Positions 26,065 through 32,871 of a DNA stretch of 32,871 nt are shown piece by piece. The stretch spans positions 1 through 32,871 of the forward strand of contig CAZPLZ010000009.1 in NCBI GenBank assembly GCA_964587525.1, read 5' to 3'. Below the pieces are notes generated by a model. That model saw only the letters and a list, made by a program, of their open reading frames with translations. It had not been told where the DNA came from and made no database searches. The first letter of the stretch is position 1. Each line of letters opens with the position of its first letter. The translations under genes and the position numbers were made by a program. The stretch comes from CAZPLZ01 sp964587525. Lineage in GTDB: Bacteria > Oederibacteriota > CAKKQC01.

Positions 26065-27158
26065 AAATACGCCTCGCGTTCATTGGGGCCGGGGGAGTCA
26101 ATTTTGGGAGTCATGAAGGACCGTGGAATCATGCCAAACGTTTGGTGACCCAGCAAGGAGTGGAGGTGGTTGCCATCGCTGATCCGGTGCCGGGATTGGC
26201 GGCGCGACGGGTCACGGAATGGTCTCGCCACCCACAGTTCGCTCGCACCAAGCCCTATACCGACTGGCTGGCGATGTTGAAGGAGGCAAAGCCTGGCGCG
26301 GTCATCATTGGAGTTCCACCCGCCGCGCACGGAGGAGGGAAGCCCCAGAATAATATCGAACGGGTGTGTGCAAAGTTGGGCGTCGCGATGTTCATTGAAA
26401 AGCCTCTGAGTTGCCTGCCGCTGTCTGAGGTGGAGAAGACCGCCGAAGTCGTGCGCAAATCGGGGGTCATCACCAGCGTGGGTTACATGATGCGTTACTC
26501 CAAGGTGATGAACTTTGCCAAGGAAAGACTGGCTGAATTAGCGATCAAGCCACGACACATTATCTTGCGTTACGCCTGTGCCTACACCGAGATTCGAAAA
26601 CGGGAGTGGTGGGACGTGGCCCAGTCTGGGGGTCCCATCATTGAACAAGCCACCCACTTTGTGGACGTGGCGCGTTATGTGGGCGGCGAAGTCAACCTGA
26701 AATCCGTCAGGGCCATTGCCTTGGGATCGGAGTTGCCGTTGGCGAATGTCCCGATAGGTCCTGACGGGAGAGGAGTCGAGGCTGGAGTCCCAGCCTTACG
26801 GCGCATTCCCCGCATGACCAGCGCCCACTGGACTTTTGCCGGCGGCTGCCTTGGCACGTTGACCCATGGAATTTTTCTTCATCGCACCCGTTTTGAAACA
26901 GATATCGACATTTGGGGCGAGGGTACTCATCTGCATGTTGCGGACCCCTATCACGACATGAAGGTTCGGATCCGGCGTCCGCATCGCGAGGACTATGAGC
27001 ACTTTGAGTTTAAGGGAGACGATCCATACTGGACCGAACTGGATGTTTTTCTGCGGGCTTCTGCCAACCGTGATTCAAGAGAGATCCGATCTCCCTATGA
27101 GGATGCGTTCAAGACTTACGCGTTAACCTGGACCATTGCCCGAAAAGCTTTCGCTTAA
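26061..27158 (+). CDS. Gfo/Idh/MocA-family NAD(P)-dependent oxidoreductase
   Basis: This is a 365-residue protein. I place the start at a TTG whose TTGA overlaps the preceding TGA; no ATG fits, and the fold begins right there with KIRLAFIGAGG, the dinucleotide-binding loop (8-13). EKP at 113-115 (MFIEKPLS) and the histidine in EQATHFVD (H199) are the conserved catalytic features. The family oxidises or reduces sugars, inositols and related polyols. The insertion about 225-255 (PLANVPIGPDGRG...) looks like a subfamily extension. Only 38 bases separate its end from the convergent end of the PhyH gene, with no clear terminator. Confidence 0.88.
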   Translation: MKIRLAFIGAGGVNFGSHEGPWNHAKRLVTQQGVEVVAIADPVPGLAARRVTEWSRHPQFARTKPYTDWLAMLKEAKPGAVIIGVPPAAHGGGKPQNNIERVCAKLGVAMFIEKPLSCLPLSEVEKTAEVVRKSGVITSVGYMMRYSKVMNFAKERLAELAIKPRHIILRYACAYTEIRKREWWDVAQSGGPIIEQATHFVDVARYVGGEVNLKSVRAIALGSELPLANVPIGPDGRGVEAGVPALRRIPRMTSAHWTFAGGCLGTLTHGIFLHRTRFETDIDIWGEGTHLHVADPYHDMKVRIRRPHREDYEHFEFKGDDPYWTELDVFLRASANRDSREIRSPYEDAFKTYALTWTIARKAFA

Positions 27159-27196
27159 AAGATCACCGTCAAGTTGGTGGAGCGGCCTTCAGGCGG

Positions 27197-28027
27197 CTAC
27201 CAGGGATCCAATCCTAGAAGTTTCTGTCCCAGGGGTGTCAGCTCGGCGGTGGTGCCGTGCGTCTGCTCCAGCTTGCGGGGATCGCCCGGAAAGGGCCGCA
27301 GGGGCGGGTGGAGCCGCTCCCTCCAGAGGCGGATCCGGTCCTGGCGTGCTTGCCCGTCGTCCTTCGCCGGCGACATGGAGATGTACTGGCAGAGCCTGAG
27401 GCGGTTCGAGGTATTCTTGCCGCTTCCATGCGGCAGGGCTTTGTGCCAGATGAGCAGATCACCCGCTTTGCCCGGTATCGTCTTGACGGGGTAGGTCTCC
27501 CAGTCGGCCCCATGCAGTCCTCCTCGTCCGGTCTGGACCTTTGCCCATTCCTCGCTGCGCTTGTGCCAGCCGGGCAGGCAGTGGAACCCGCCCATGTCCT
27601 CGGTGGTATCCGTCAGGTACAGAACTCCCTGCACGCCGAAGGGAATGGGCAGCCTGGAAGCGTCGGCGTCAATGTGCAAGAAACCCTTGTGATTCCACTT
27701 GGGATGGTCGGGATGCTGGGGAGGTTTGTACCCGACCCGGTCCATGCTCACCCAGAGCTTTTCAGTTTTCCAGATTTCAGAGAACACTTGGTGGAGCCTG
27801 GGGTGCTGGCGGTTGTCCCACAGGGCCTGGTGTTGGTACAGCTCCAGGACGCCTGAGCCGTTGCCGTACGCGTTGTACCAGTCGTTGGGGTTCGTCATGT
27901 CAATGTTGGTGAACCAGCCGATTGCGTCAATGACCGCCTGGCGGTTTTTTAGCGGCACGGCGTCGTGCACCACCACGTAGCCGTTTTCCTCGAAAAAGTC
28001 CAAATCTCGCTGGGTTAGGATGGGCAT
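27197..28027 (-). CDS. Phytanoyl-CoA dioxygenase (PhyH)-family Fe(II)/2-oxoglutarate enzyme
   Basis: This is a 276-residue protein. The 2-His-1-carboxylate iron site is visible as HID (H118, D120) and the distal LPHGSGKN (H200), followed by an arginine in SNRLRLCQYIS suited to bind 2-oxoglutarate. N-terminal LTQRDLDFFEENGYVVV and LYLTDTTEDMGGFHCLPG are typical of PhyH. The family hydroxylates diverse small molecules, so substrate is not predictable. It is the only reverse-strand gene inside the catabolic series, facing the MDR dehydrogenase gene across a 52-base divergent promoter region. Its ATG reads as CAT at 28025-28027. Confidence 0.88.
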   Translation of the reverse strand: MPILTQRDLDFFEENGYVVVHDAVPLKNRQAVIDAIGWFTNIDMTNPNDWYNAYGNGSGVLELYQHQALWDNRQHPRLHQVFSEIWKTEKLWVSMDRVGYKPPQHPDHPKWNHKGFLHIDADASRLPIPFGVQGVLYLTDTTEDMGGFHCLPGWHKRSEEWAKVQTGRGGLHGADWETYPVKTIPGKAGDLLIWHKALPHGSGKNTSNRLRLCQYISMSPAKDDGQARQDRIRLWRERLHPPLRPFPGDPRKLEQTHGTTAELTPLGQKLLGLDPW

Positions 28028-28030
28028 CGG

Positions 28031-28040
28031 TCAATATTGA
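28031..28040. promoter_or_regulatory. 10-bp palindrome TCAATATTGA in a divergent promoter region
   Basis: A perfect dyad four bases upstream of the PhyH start, between two divergent genes. It could be an operator half-pair, but ten-base palindromes also occur by chance about once per kilobase. Confidence 0.25.
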
Positions 28041-28063
28041 AGCATATTTCCCTGCGTGGCGGT

Positions 28064-28069
28064 TATAAT
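28064..28069 (+). promoter_or_regulatory. Consensus -10 box TATAAT, 10 bases before the dehydrogenase ATG
   Basis: A perfect TATAAT lies in the only non-coding stretch between the divergent genes. The predicted start near 28076 would leave a 4-base leader, so the transcript would be almost leaderless. The -35 is poor: TTGAAG at 28037-28042 is 21 bases away. Confidence 0.4.
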
Positions 28070-28079
28070 CGGTCGTCAG

Positions 28080-29087
28080 ATGAGCGGTAATCCGAGCATC
28101 GTGTTCAAGGCCCCGCGGGAGGTGGTCGTGGAGGATCACGACCGGCCCCGCCCTGGCGAGGGTGAGGTGCTGATCCAGACCAGGCGAAGCCTGATTAGCT
28201 CTGGAACTGAATTGACGGTTTTAAGCGGCGAGTTTCCCCCGCAATCCTATTGGGCGCAATACGGGAAGTATCCCTTTGCGGCAGGGTACGCCAATGTCGG
28301 CGTGGTGGTCGAACTTGGCAAAGGGGTGGATCCCGTCTGGAGAGGCCGGCGGGTGGCCTCCTTTTCGAATCATGCCGCCTTTGTCTCGGTTGCCGTTTCG
28401 GAACTGTACGAGATTCCACAGGCCATTCCCGACGAGCAAGCCACGTTCTTTGCGATCGCGCTGATCGTGATGAACGGGGTGCGCCGGGCACGCTTGAGCT
28501 GGGGAGAGGCGGTGGCGGTGTATGGCCTCGGGCTCCTGGGCCAGTTCTGCGTGCGCTGTTGCGCGCTCTCCGGCGCGAGGCCGGTCATGGGGATTGATGT
28601 GGCTCCGGCTCGCATCAAGCTTCTTCCCCAGACCTCCGCCATTGTCCCGCTGAATTCTTCCGAAACGGATGTCGTCGCCCGGGTGCGCGAGCTGACCCAG
28701 GAGCGGATGGCCGATGTGGTCTTTGAGGTGACCGGAAACCAGAACCTGATCCCGGGGGAATTTGCCATTCTGAAAAAGCAGGGGCGGTTCGTGGTTTTGA
28801 GCAGCCCCCGGGGACCGAGCTCGTTCGATTTTCACGATCTGTCCAATGCTCCCAGCACCACGATCATCGGAGCGCACCAGATGTCCCATCCGCTGTACGA
28901 GACGCCCGACAATCCCTGGACCAAAGAGCGGAACGTGGAGTTGTTTTTCGATCTCGTAACCCATGGCGAGATCCAGCTCGCCCCCCTGATCAGCCATCGT
29001 GTTTCTTTCTCCGAGGCTCCTGCCATGTATCATCAACTGCTCAAGGACCGTTCCCAGGCCATGGGCGCGATCATTCAGTGGGACTGA
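28080..29087 (+). CDS. MDR-superfamily (zinc-type alcohol dehydrogenase-like) oxidoreductase without catalytic zinc ligands
   Basis: This 335-residue protein has the GroES-like N-terminal half and a Rossmann domain with AVYGLGLLGQF. In place of the catalytic zinc motif CGTD it reads SSGTEL, and where GHE is expected it reads GYANVG; the four-Cys structural zinc loop is also absent. Zinc-free MDR enzymes include the BchC-like and quinone-oxidoreductase groups, so a zinc-independent sugar or polyol dehydrogenase is likely. I use the ATG; a GTG 24 bases upstream is possible, but the -10 box overlaps it. The frame ends inside the ManD-like gene (10-base overlap), so the two are translationally coupled. 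Confidence 0.85.
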   Translation: MSGNPSIVFKAPREVVVEDHDRPRPGEGEVLIQTRRSLISSGTELTVLSGEFPPQSYWAQYGKYPFAAGYANVGVVVELGKGVDPVWRGRRVASFSNHAAFVSVAVSELYEIPQAIPDEQATFFAIALIVMNGVRRARLSWGEAVAVYGLGLLGQFCVRCCALSGARPVMGIDVAPARIKLLPQTSAIVPLNSSETDVVARVRELTQERMADVVFEVTGNQNLIPGEFAILKKQGRFVVLSSPRGPSSFDFHDLSNAPSTTIIGAHQMSHPLYETPDNPWTKERNVELFFDLVTHGEIQLAPLISHRVSFSEAPAMYHQLLKDRSQAMGAIIQWD

Positions 29088-30280
29088 TCCGTGACGTCAA
29101 AGTTTTCCTAACCGCCCCGGCGGGCATCAACCTGGTCGTGGTCAAGGTGGAGACCTCGGAGGCGGGCCTGTACGGGCTGGGCTGTGCCACCTTCAGCCAG
29201 CGTTACCTGGCGGTCCAAACCTTCGTAGAGGAACACCTCCGCCCCCTGCTCCTGGGGCGGGATGTGGACCGGATCGAGGAGCTCTGGCAGCTCATGACCC
29301 TGCACGGCTACTGGAGGAACGGACCGGTGGTGAACAACGCCGTCTCCGGGGTGGACATGGCCCTGTGGGACATCAAGGCCAAGAGGGCCAACATGCCCCT
29401 CTATCAGCTTATGGGCGGAAAGTGCCGCGAGGCGGCGGCCATCTACCGTCATGCCGATGGAAGAGACCTTCGGGAGTTGGAAGACCGGGTGCGGGCGTAC
29501 ATAGATGAAGGGATATGTCATGTCCGGGTCCAGGCTCAGGGCTACGGTGGCGCCCCGGCCCAGGCGGCCAGGCCCGAGGGGGCCCAGCCTGGGGCCTACT
29601 ATGACCCCCGGAGCTACACCCGAACGGCCTTCGAGGCCCTCAGCCACATCCGCAAAACGCTGGGGGATCGGGTGGAGATCCTGCACGATGTCCACGAACG
29701 GCTGAAGCCGGCCCAAGCTGTGGAGTTCGCCAAGAAGGTGGAGCCCCTGGCCTTGTTCTTTCTCGAGGACCTTCTCGCCCCCGAGGATAACGATTGGTTC
29801 GCCAACGTCCGTCAAGTCTGCGCCACACCCCTGGCCATGGGCGAGCTGTTCGTCAACCCCCGGGAGTGGGTCCCGCTTGTCACCCAAAGGCACATTGACT
29901 TCCTGCGCATGCACCTCAGCGAGATCGGCGGGTTGACCCCGGCCCGGAAGGCGGCGGTGCTGGGGGAGCTTCACGGGGTGCGGACAGCCTGGCATGGACC
30001 ACCGGACCTCTCTCCTGTAGGTCAGGCAGCCAACCTGCACCTGGACTTGGTTTCCCCCAATTTCGGTATTCAAGAGTTCAGCCCGTTCAATGAGGCTATG
30101 CGGGAAGTCTTTCCTGGCTGTCCTGAGCTGCGAAAGGGCTACCTCTACCCCAACGACAAGCCTGGCCTGGGGGTGGACCTGGATGAAAAGGCCGCGGCCC
30201 GGTTTCCCCCCGATCCCAAATTGGATGTCTGGCCCTGGATCCAAGCGAGGCTGCCGGATGGAAGCCTCACCCGGCCCTAA
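29078..30280 (+). CDS. Enolase-superfamily sugar-acid dehydratase, mannonate dehydratase (ManD/RspA)-like
   Basis: This 400-residue protein starts at a GTG that fits the family's N-terminus (IRDVKVFLTAPAG...). Catalytic and metal residues match the ManD group: R150 in HVRVQ, tyrosines at 174-175, DVH (D204, H206), E230 in FFLED, E256 in GELF, and the AWHGPPDLSPVG segment (H306). ManD-type enzymes dehydrate D-mannonate or D-gluconate to the 2-keto-3-deoxy acid; many members have low or other activity, so the substrate is uncertain. With the zinc-free dehydrogenase and the Gfo/Idh/MocA protein it forms a sugar or sugar-acid catabolic set. No kinase or aldolase for the next steps is in view. Confidence 0.9.
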   Translation: MGLIRDVKVFLTAPAGINLVVVKVETSEAGLYGLGCATFSQRYLAVQTFVEEHLRPLLLGRDVDRIEELWQLMTLHGYWRNGPVVNNAVSGVDMALWDIKAKRANMPLYQLMGGKCREAAAIYRHADGRDLRELEDRVRAYIDEGICHVRVQAQGYGGAPAQAARPEGAQPGAYYDPRSYTRTAFEALSHIRKTLGDRVEILHDVHERLKPAQAVEFAKKVEPLALFFLEDLLAPEDNDWFANVRQVCATPLAMGELFVNPREWVPLVTQRHIDFLRMHLSEIGGLTPARKAAVLGELHGVRTAWHGPPDLSPVGQAANLHLDLVSPNFGIQEFSPFNEAMREVFPGCPELRKGYLYPNDKPGLGVDLDEKAAARFPPDPKLDVWPWIQARLPDGSLTRP

Positions 30281-30316
30281 ACTATCGAAGTAATTGGGTG
30301 GCTCTGACTCAGGCAT

Positions 30317-30340
30317 ATGGGACCAAATATGGGACAAAGA
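30317..30340 (+). repeat. Tandem 12-bp imperfect repeat ATGGGACCAAAT / ATGGGACAAAGA
   Basis: Two adjacent copies (30317-30328 and 30329-30340) agree over ATGGGAC and AAA. They lie in the 186-base gap after the ManD-like gene, at the point where gene content changes from metabolic to unrecognised. Confidence 0.4.
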
Positions 30341-30466
30341 TTTGGGGCGGATGGAAATTGGTTCGACTCACAATACCTGGCCCAAACTTCTTACGTCACT
30401 GCACGAGTTGCAGTTAGGGCGAACTCACGGCGGCACAAACTGGCCACTGACGCGGGGGATGGTAAA

Positions 30467-31369
30467 ATGATTATGAAAATGGAAACTACTTTAGGACCGA
30501 CAAGTAACAAAATTGGTGACCCACCACCGCGAGGTGGTGATAAGGTCGAGCAGGATTGGTGGCCGCGGATCGGCCCTCACTTTCCTTTCTATGAGACTGT
30601 GTGGTCAGGCCTAATATGGCTCTTGACAAGGCGGCCGTACTCGATAAAGCTCAGGACCGATATTGCGCCTAAGTGGGCGGCACGGGCGGAGTGCCATTAT
30701 TCAATGTTCGTGAATCTTGCCGACGCCTGTAAGAAACTCGATGATCTTCCTCGGTCACTGATGGGCGCGGTCGAAGTCTATTCTCCGCTTGTGGCGGCGC
30801 TCAATAACGCGTACGGGTTCCTCAAGAAGATGGATATTGACCACCGAGTGGCGCAGGGGATCCCTGGAATGAACGAAGCGTGGCGGAAATTTGAGGCCCT
30901 CGGGGAACGGCTGGCGGCTGTCCGTAATCCTGCTCACCACGAAGCGCTTAAGGCTCGTGTCCGAGCTCCAGATGGTCGGATCCTGATGTTGAGGAGCAAC
31001 GCGGCGGTTCAAGGGCGTTATCCCAACACGGCGGCTATTGAAGCTGCGGCGCTCAACCCGGAATCCTGTGCTCGGGATTTCTGTGAGGAAGGGCAGCAGG
31101 CCAGGGAAGACATCCAGGAGACGCTCGTCACGTTGAACGGCCTTTGGGAAACTGCATGGAAGATCTGTGGGACCGGCTGGCGGACGTTGTTGGAGGCGGA
31201 GGTCTCGCCTTTTAGACCCGAGTTGGTGCCCTCAGCGTTCGCACCAGGATTCACGTCTCCTAGAGAGTTTGGCTTGAGTGCGGTTATACCCTCCACCACG
31301 AGCATAGTAGCCTCTGTGTCACTCGACGTCGGCGTTACCTACACATCCACTCTCTACCCTTCTTCTTGA
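30467..31369 (+). CDS. Hypothetical protein, no recognised family
   Basis: This 300-residue protein is unfamiliar to me. I set the start at the ATG of MIMKMETTLG, preceded by GGGGG at about 8 bases. An open frame continues upstream to 30317, but its translation looks random. The body is mostly alpha-helical by eye, with Trp-rich WWPRIGPHFPFYETVWSGLIWLL near residues 32-55, then an amphipathic region (SMFVNLADACKKLDDLPRS) and a polar C-terminus. No catalytic motif, signal peptide or clear membrane anchor is seen. It stands alone between the sugar-catabolism genes and a convergent unknown gene. It could belong to an integrated element. Confidence 0.6.
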   Translation: MIMKMETTLGPTSNKIGDPPPRGGDKVEQDWWPRIGPHFPFYETVWSGLIWLLTRRPYSIKLRTDIAPKWAARAECHYSMFVNLADACKKLDDLPRSLMGAVEVYSPLVAALNNAYGFLKKMDIDHRVAQGIPGMNEAWRKFEALGERLAAVRNPAHHEALKARVRAPDGRILMLRSNAAVQGRYPNTAAIEAAALNPESCARDFCEEGQQAREDIQETLVTLNGLWETAWKICGTGWRTLLEAEVSPFRPELVPSAFAPGFTSPREFGLSAVIPSTTSIVASVSLDVGVTYTSTLYPSS

Positions 31370-31373
31370 GTCT

Positions 31374-31397
31374 AAAAAAAGCGCGACGTGCACGCTT
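31374..31397 (-). terminator. Weak intrinsic terminator for the leftward gene
   Basis: Read on the - strand, AAGCG, a 9-base loop and CGCTT are followed by a run of T (the + strand A7 at 31374-31380). The stem is only 5 bp and lies about 150 bases past the stop of the leftward gene, so it is a weak call. The rest of 31398-31549 shows no gene. Confidence 0.3.
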
Positions 31398-31549
31398 AGA
31401 TCGAAGTTCACGCAGGGATCCATCCAACTGCGGAGTGCTTCGTTGTTTCCCTAAGTAAGGGAGACACTGGCGTTGACTTTGACGGAGTCGCTGGCGAGCA
31501 CAGTTTTTTACGGGAACCCTGGCCCATATTCGTTGACGCTGTTAACGCC

Positions 31550-32293
31550 TTAGGACCTACGCCTAATCTCTACCAAGTCAGCTTTTTCTTCTGTAGTGGG
31601 ATACACATACCATACCTGTGCAAAGGACTGGGGGATTCTTAGGTGTCCCAGAATTTCCCTGATTTCCTCCGGAGTGTGAGGGACGATGTCAGCTTGTAAT
31701 ATTAACCACAGTTTTTCGACATCCACGTATGATTTCTTGACCTTTTTGTCTATGACATTCTGCAGCGTTCTGGCAACTTCTGGAACACTTCTGGCGAAGG
31801 TTGCAACCACCTCACAGCTATTTCCATCCTCAACGAAATTGCAAGATATGTCACTCACTGGTGTACCCACTAATAAAGCCAAGTCCTCAGCACAGAACTC
31901 ATAATTTCCACGCGGCTGGTTACGTACAGGAATTCTTTTCTCGATCAGGGCCTCGACCCTTTTAACCCATTCATCAGCCTCGTTCTTACTCTGAGGTGGG
32001 TTCAGGACAATAAGATCGAATTCACATTTGGAATAGCCTGAACTTGTCAACCTTGATCTAAGAGTTGTTTCAAGATAGTTCTCAAGACTCTTGCCTCTCC
32101 TTCGTTCTTCTGTCGTGCTCAAACACAACTGAAGCCCTCTGCGATTTTTCGGATCTGATATTGAGACCAAATAGGCATCTGCGGAGTCATTTTCTGAAAG
32201 GGCAGGATGGACTTCGTAGTCCGTACCATTAAGCACGTTATAGGAGCGAGCAAAAACTCTGGCGATCCATGCTTCCCTCTCAGATTTTGACAT
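31550..32293 (-). CDS. Hypothetical protein, no recognised family
   Basis: This 247-residue soluble protein begins MSKSEREAWIARVFARSYN and contains charged helices and strand-like segments such as KCEFDLIVLNPPQ and VDVEKLWLILQADIV. I cannot assign a family. It is clearly less GC-rich than the metabolic genes and uses different codons, consistent with foreign origin. Candidates such as a defence or restriction accessory protein are guesses only; no nuclease or methylase motif is visible. It converges on the other unknown gene across about 180 bases. Confidence 0.65.
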   Translation of the reverse strand: MSKSEREAWIARVFARSYNVLNGTDYEVHPALSENDSADAYLVSISDPKNRRGLQLCLSTTEERRRGKSLENYLETTLRSRLTSSGYSKCEFDLIVLNPPQSKNEADEWVKRVEALIEKRIPVRNQPRGNYEFCAEDLALLVGTPVSDISCNFVEDGNSCEVVATFARSVPEVARTLQNVIDKKVKKSYVDVEKLWLILQADIVPHTPEEIREILGHLRIPQSFAQVWYVYPTTEEKADLVEIRRRS

Positions 32294-32521
32294 CGCGCAT
32301 CTCTTTGGCCTAATACGGGTGTGAACTCTTGACGATTTCTTTGAACGAACTCATGGGTTCTATTTTATCTGCCCTGGAAAGCTTGAATGAGATGTCTCTA
32401 TGACACTCGCCGTGACTTGACGCCACCGGTGCCGGTGTTCCTTGGTGAGGCCCGCGTTGTCGATGGTGCTTTATAATGCTGGCTTATGAGTCCTCGATCT
32501 CCCGCTGGTTGGCTCAATTTG
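32294..32521. other. Non-coding stretch upstream of the leftward unknown gene
   Basis: About 230 bases without a believable gene. It holds a small inverted repeat CACCGG-TG-CCGGTG (32424-32437) and a consensus-like TATAAT (32472-32477) lacking a good -35, about 45 bases before a tRNA-like sequence. Confidence 0.5.
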
Positions 32522-32589
32522 GGGTAGGGCCGCCCAACAGGCATCTTTTGGCAAGGTGAAAGTCGTGGGTTCGATCCCCGGATTACCCG
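32522..32589 (+). pseudogene. Degenerate tRNA-like sequence
   Basis: A T-arm is clear: GTGGG-TTCGATC-CCCGG (32565-32581), with three G-C pairs and one wobble. The segment GGGTAGG (32522-32528) pairs over five or six positions with ATTACCC (32582-32588) like an acceptor stem. GCC/GGC (32529-32531, 32540-32542) could be a D-stem, and ATCT/AGGT encloses a 7-base loop TTTGGCA. At about 68 bases it lacks the two-base linker and the D-loop GG, and no CCA is encoded. I read it as a decayed or recombined tRNA, perhaps an attachment-site remnant. Confidence 0.35.
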
Positions 32590-32612
32590 GTATGCGAACC
32601 ACGCAAGCCTAG

Positions 32613-32871
32613 CCCAGCCTGAGATTTTCTTCCGCATCACCCATACATATCAGCCTGGAGGGCCGGGACGGTGCCCCCAACTATCGGGAGCAGACCGTGG
32701 AAATCGCCCTGGGGCCCAAGGGGGCCTTCGAGAACGGCAACATCGGTGTCCTGAAGCGCAGGATACCCACCGACCAGGTAGTGAGTGCCATCTCAGCCCT
32801 CAGGGGCAAGCCCAAGCCGCCGAAGGTACCTCAACCGCCCCGGGTGGCCGAGCTCCTCCGGAAAGCCATCA
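32613..32871 (+). CDS. Partial protein resembling serine-recombinase-associated HTH proteins (no start seen, runs off the window)
   Basis: After a TAG at 32610-32612 the frame stays open to the end. It translates to a coherent protein segment: TVEIALGPKGAFENG, IGVLKRRIPTDQVVSAISALRG, PPRVAELLRKAI. From memory this resembles the N-terminal part of small proteins found beside serine recombinases, in which a helix-turn-helix follows the RVAELLRKAI helix; that is recall, not a search. No ATG or GTG with a ribosome site precedes the conserved part, so the 5' end may be lost or start at a rare codon. It supports a mobile-element boundary here. Confidence 0.45.

Noticed and set aside
29108..30337. 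Reverse-strand open frame of 409 codons opposite the ManD-like gene
   Set aside because: Antisense shadow of a gene whose catalytic residues are all recognisable; no independent motif or ribosome site.
30350..30400. GGTTCGACTC as a tRNA T-arm after the ManD-like gene
   Set aside because: Flanking bases cannot form the 5-bp T-stem or any acceptor pairing.
32398..32640. Reverse-strand open frame of 80 codons with RGSNPRLSPC
   Set aside because: This peptide is the typical false translation of a tRNA T-arm read backwards; it overlaps the tRNA-like sequence.
1..32871. CRISPR arrays, rRNA genes, insertion sequences with terminal repeats
   Set aside because: No regularly spaced repeats, rRNA-like segments or transposase genes were seen on reading either strand.

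Overview
The window is GC-rich and densely coding. Genes are mostly on the + strand with very short spacings or 1-10 base overlaps. A run of ten N in a reading frame marks it as a draft scaffold, probably from a metagenome. The gene mix is an OPT-like transporter pair, a peptidase-like/FtsX fusion, PhyH, Gfo/Idh/MocA, a ManD-type enolase and a D-threonine-aldolase-like enzyme. This suits an uncultured diderm bacterium; outer-membrane traits are seen in a LolA-like protein and a beta-barrel. I cannot fix the phylum from sequence alone; Planctomycetes/Verrucomicrobia-like, Hydrogenedentes-like or Omnitrophica-like lineages are plausible inferences only.

Region 1 (1-11162): the 3' end of a RelE-like toxin, then a tight five-gene operon. 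It encodes a DUF6785-type multi-spanning membrane protein, a 1723-residue protein joining an M28-peptidase-like periplasmic domain to a MacB/FtsX permease, a second OPT-like transporter, a PilZ domain fused to a minimal FtsX permease, and one LolD/MacB-class ATPase. Two different FtsX permeases, one with a large periplasmic part and one carrying a cytosolic c-di-GMP-binding signature, share a single ATPase gene. The M28-like domain has lost most of its zinc ligands. This is the most unusual locus here, and I propose it as a c-di-GMP-responsive asymmetric ABC complex working with OPT-like transporters.

Region 2 (11205-19833): a less GC-rich methyltransferase, then an MMPL/RND transporter, a LolA-like periplasmic lipid carrier and an outer-membrane beta-barrel, which together look like a trans-envelope lipid route. 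Pirin, a DUF2461 protein and an ABC-F ATPase follow. The ABC-F gene is preceded by a short ORF with a perfect Shine-Dalgarno that overlaps its start codon by ATGA.

Region 3 (20033-30280): a catabolic series. It holds an M19 dipeptidase overlapping a D-threonine-aldolase-like PLP enzyme, a secreted metallophosphoesterase with a CBM9-like tail, a double GNAT protein, a PIG-L/LmbE-like protein, a Gfo/Idh/MocA oxidoreductase, a PhyH dioxygenase on the - strand, an MDR dehydrogenase lacking the catalytic zinc ligands, and a ManD-like dehydratase.

Region 4 (30281-32871): a change of character. There are two unrecognised genes on opposite strands, lower GC in part, a degenerate tRNA-like sequence, and at the window edge a 5'-incomplete frame resembling small proteins that accompany serine recombinases. 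It looks like the edge of a mobile or accessory island.
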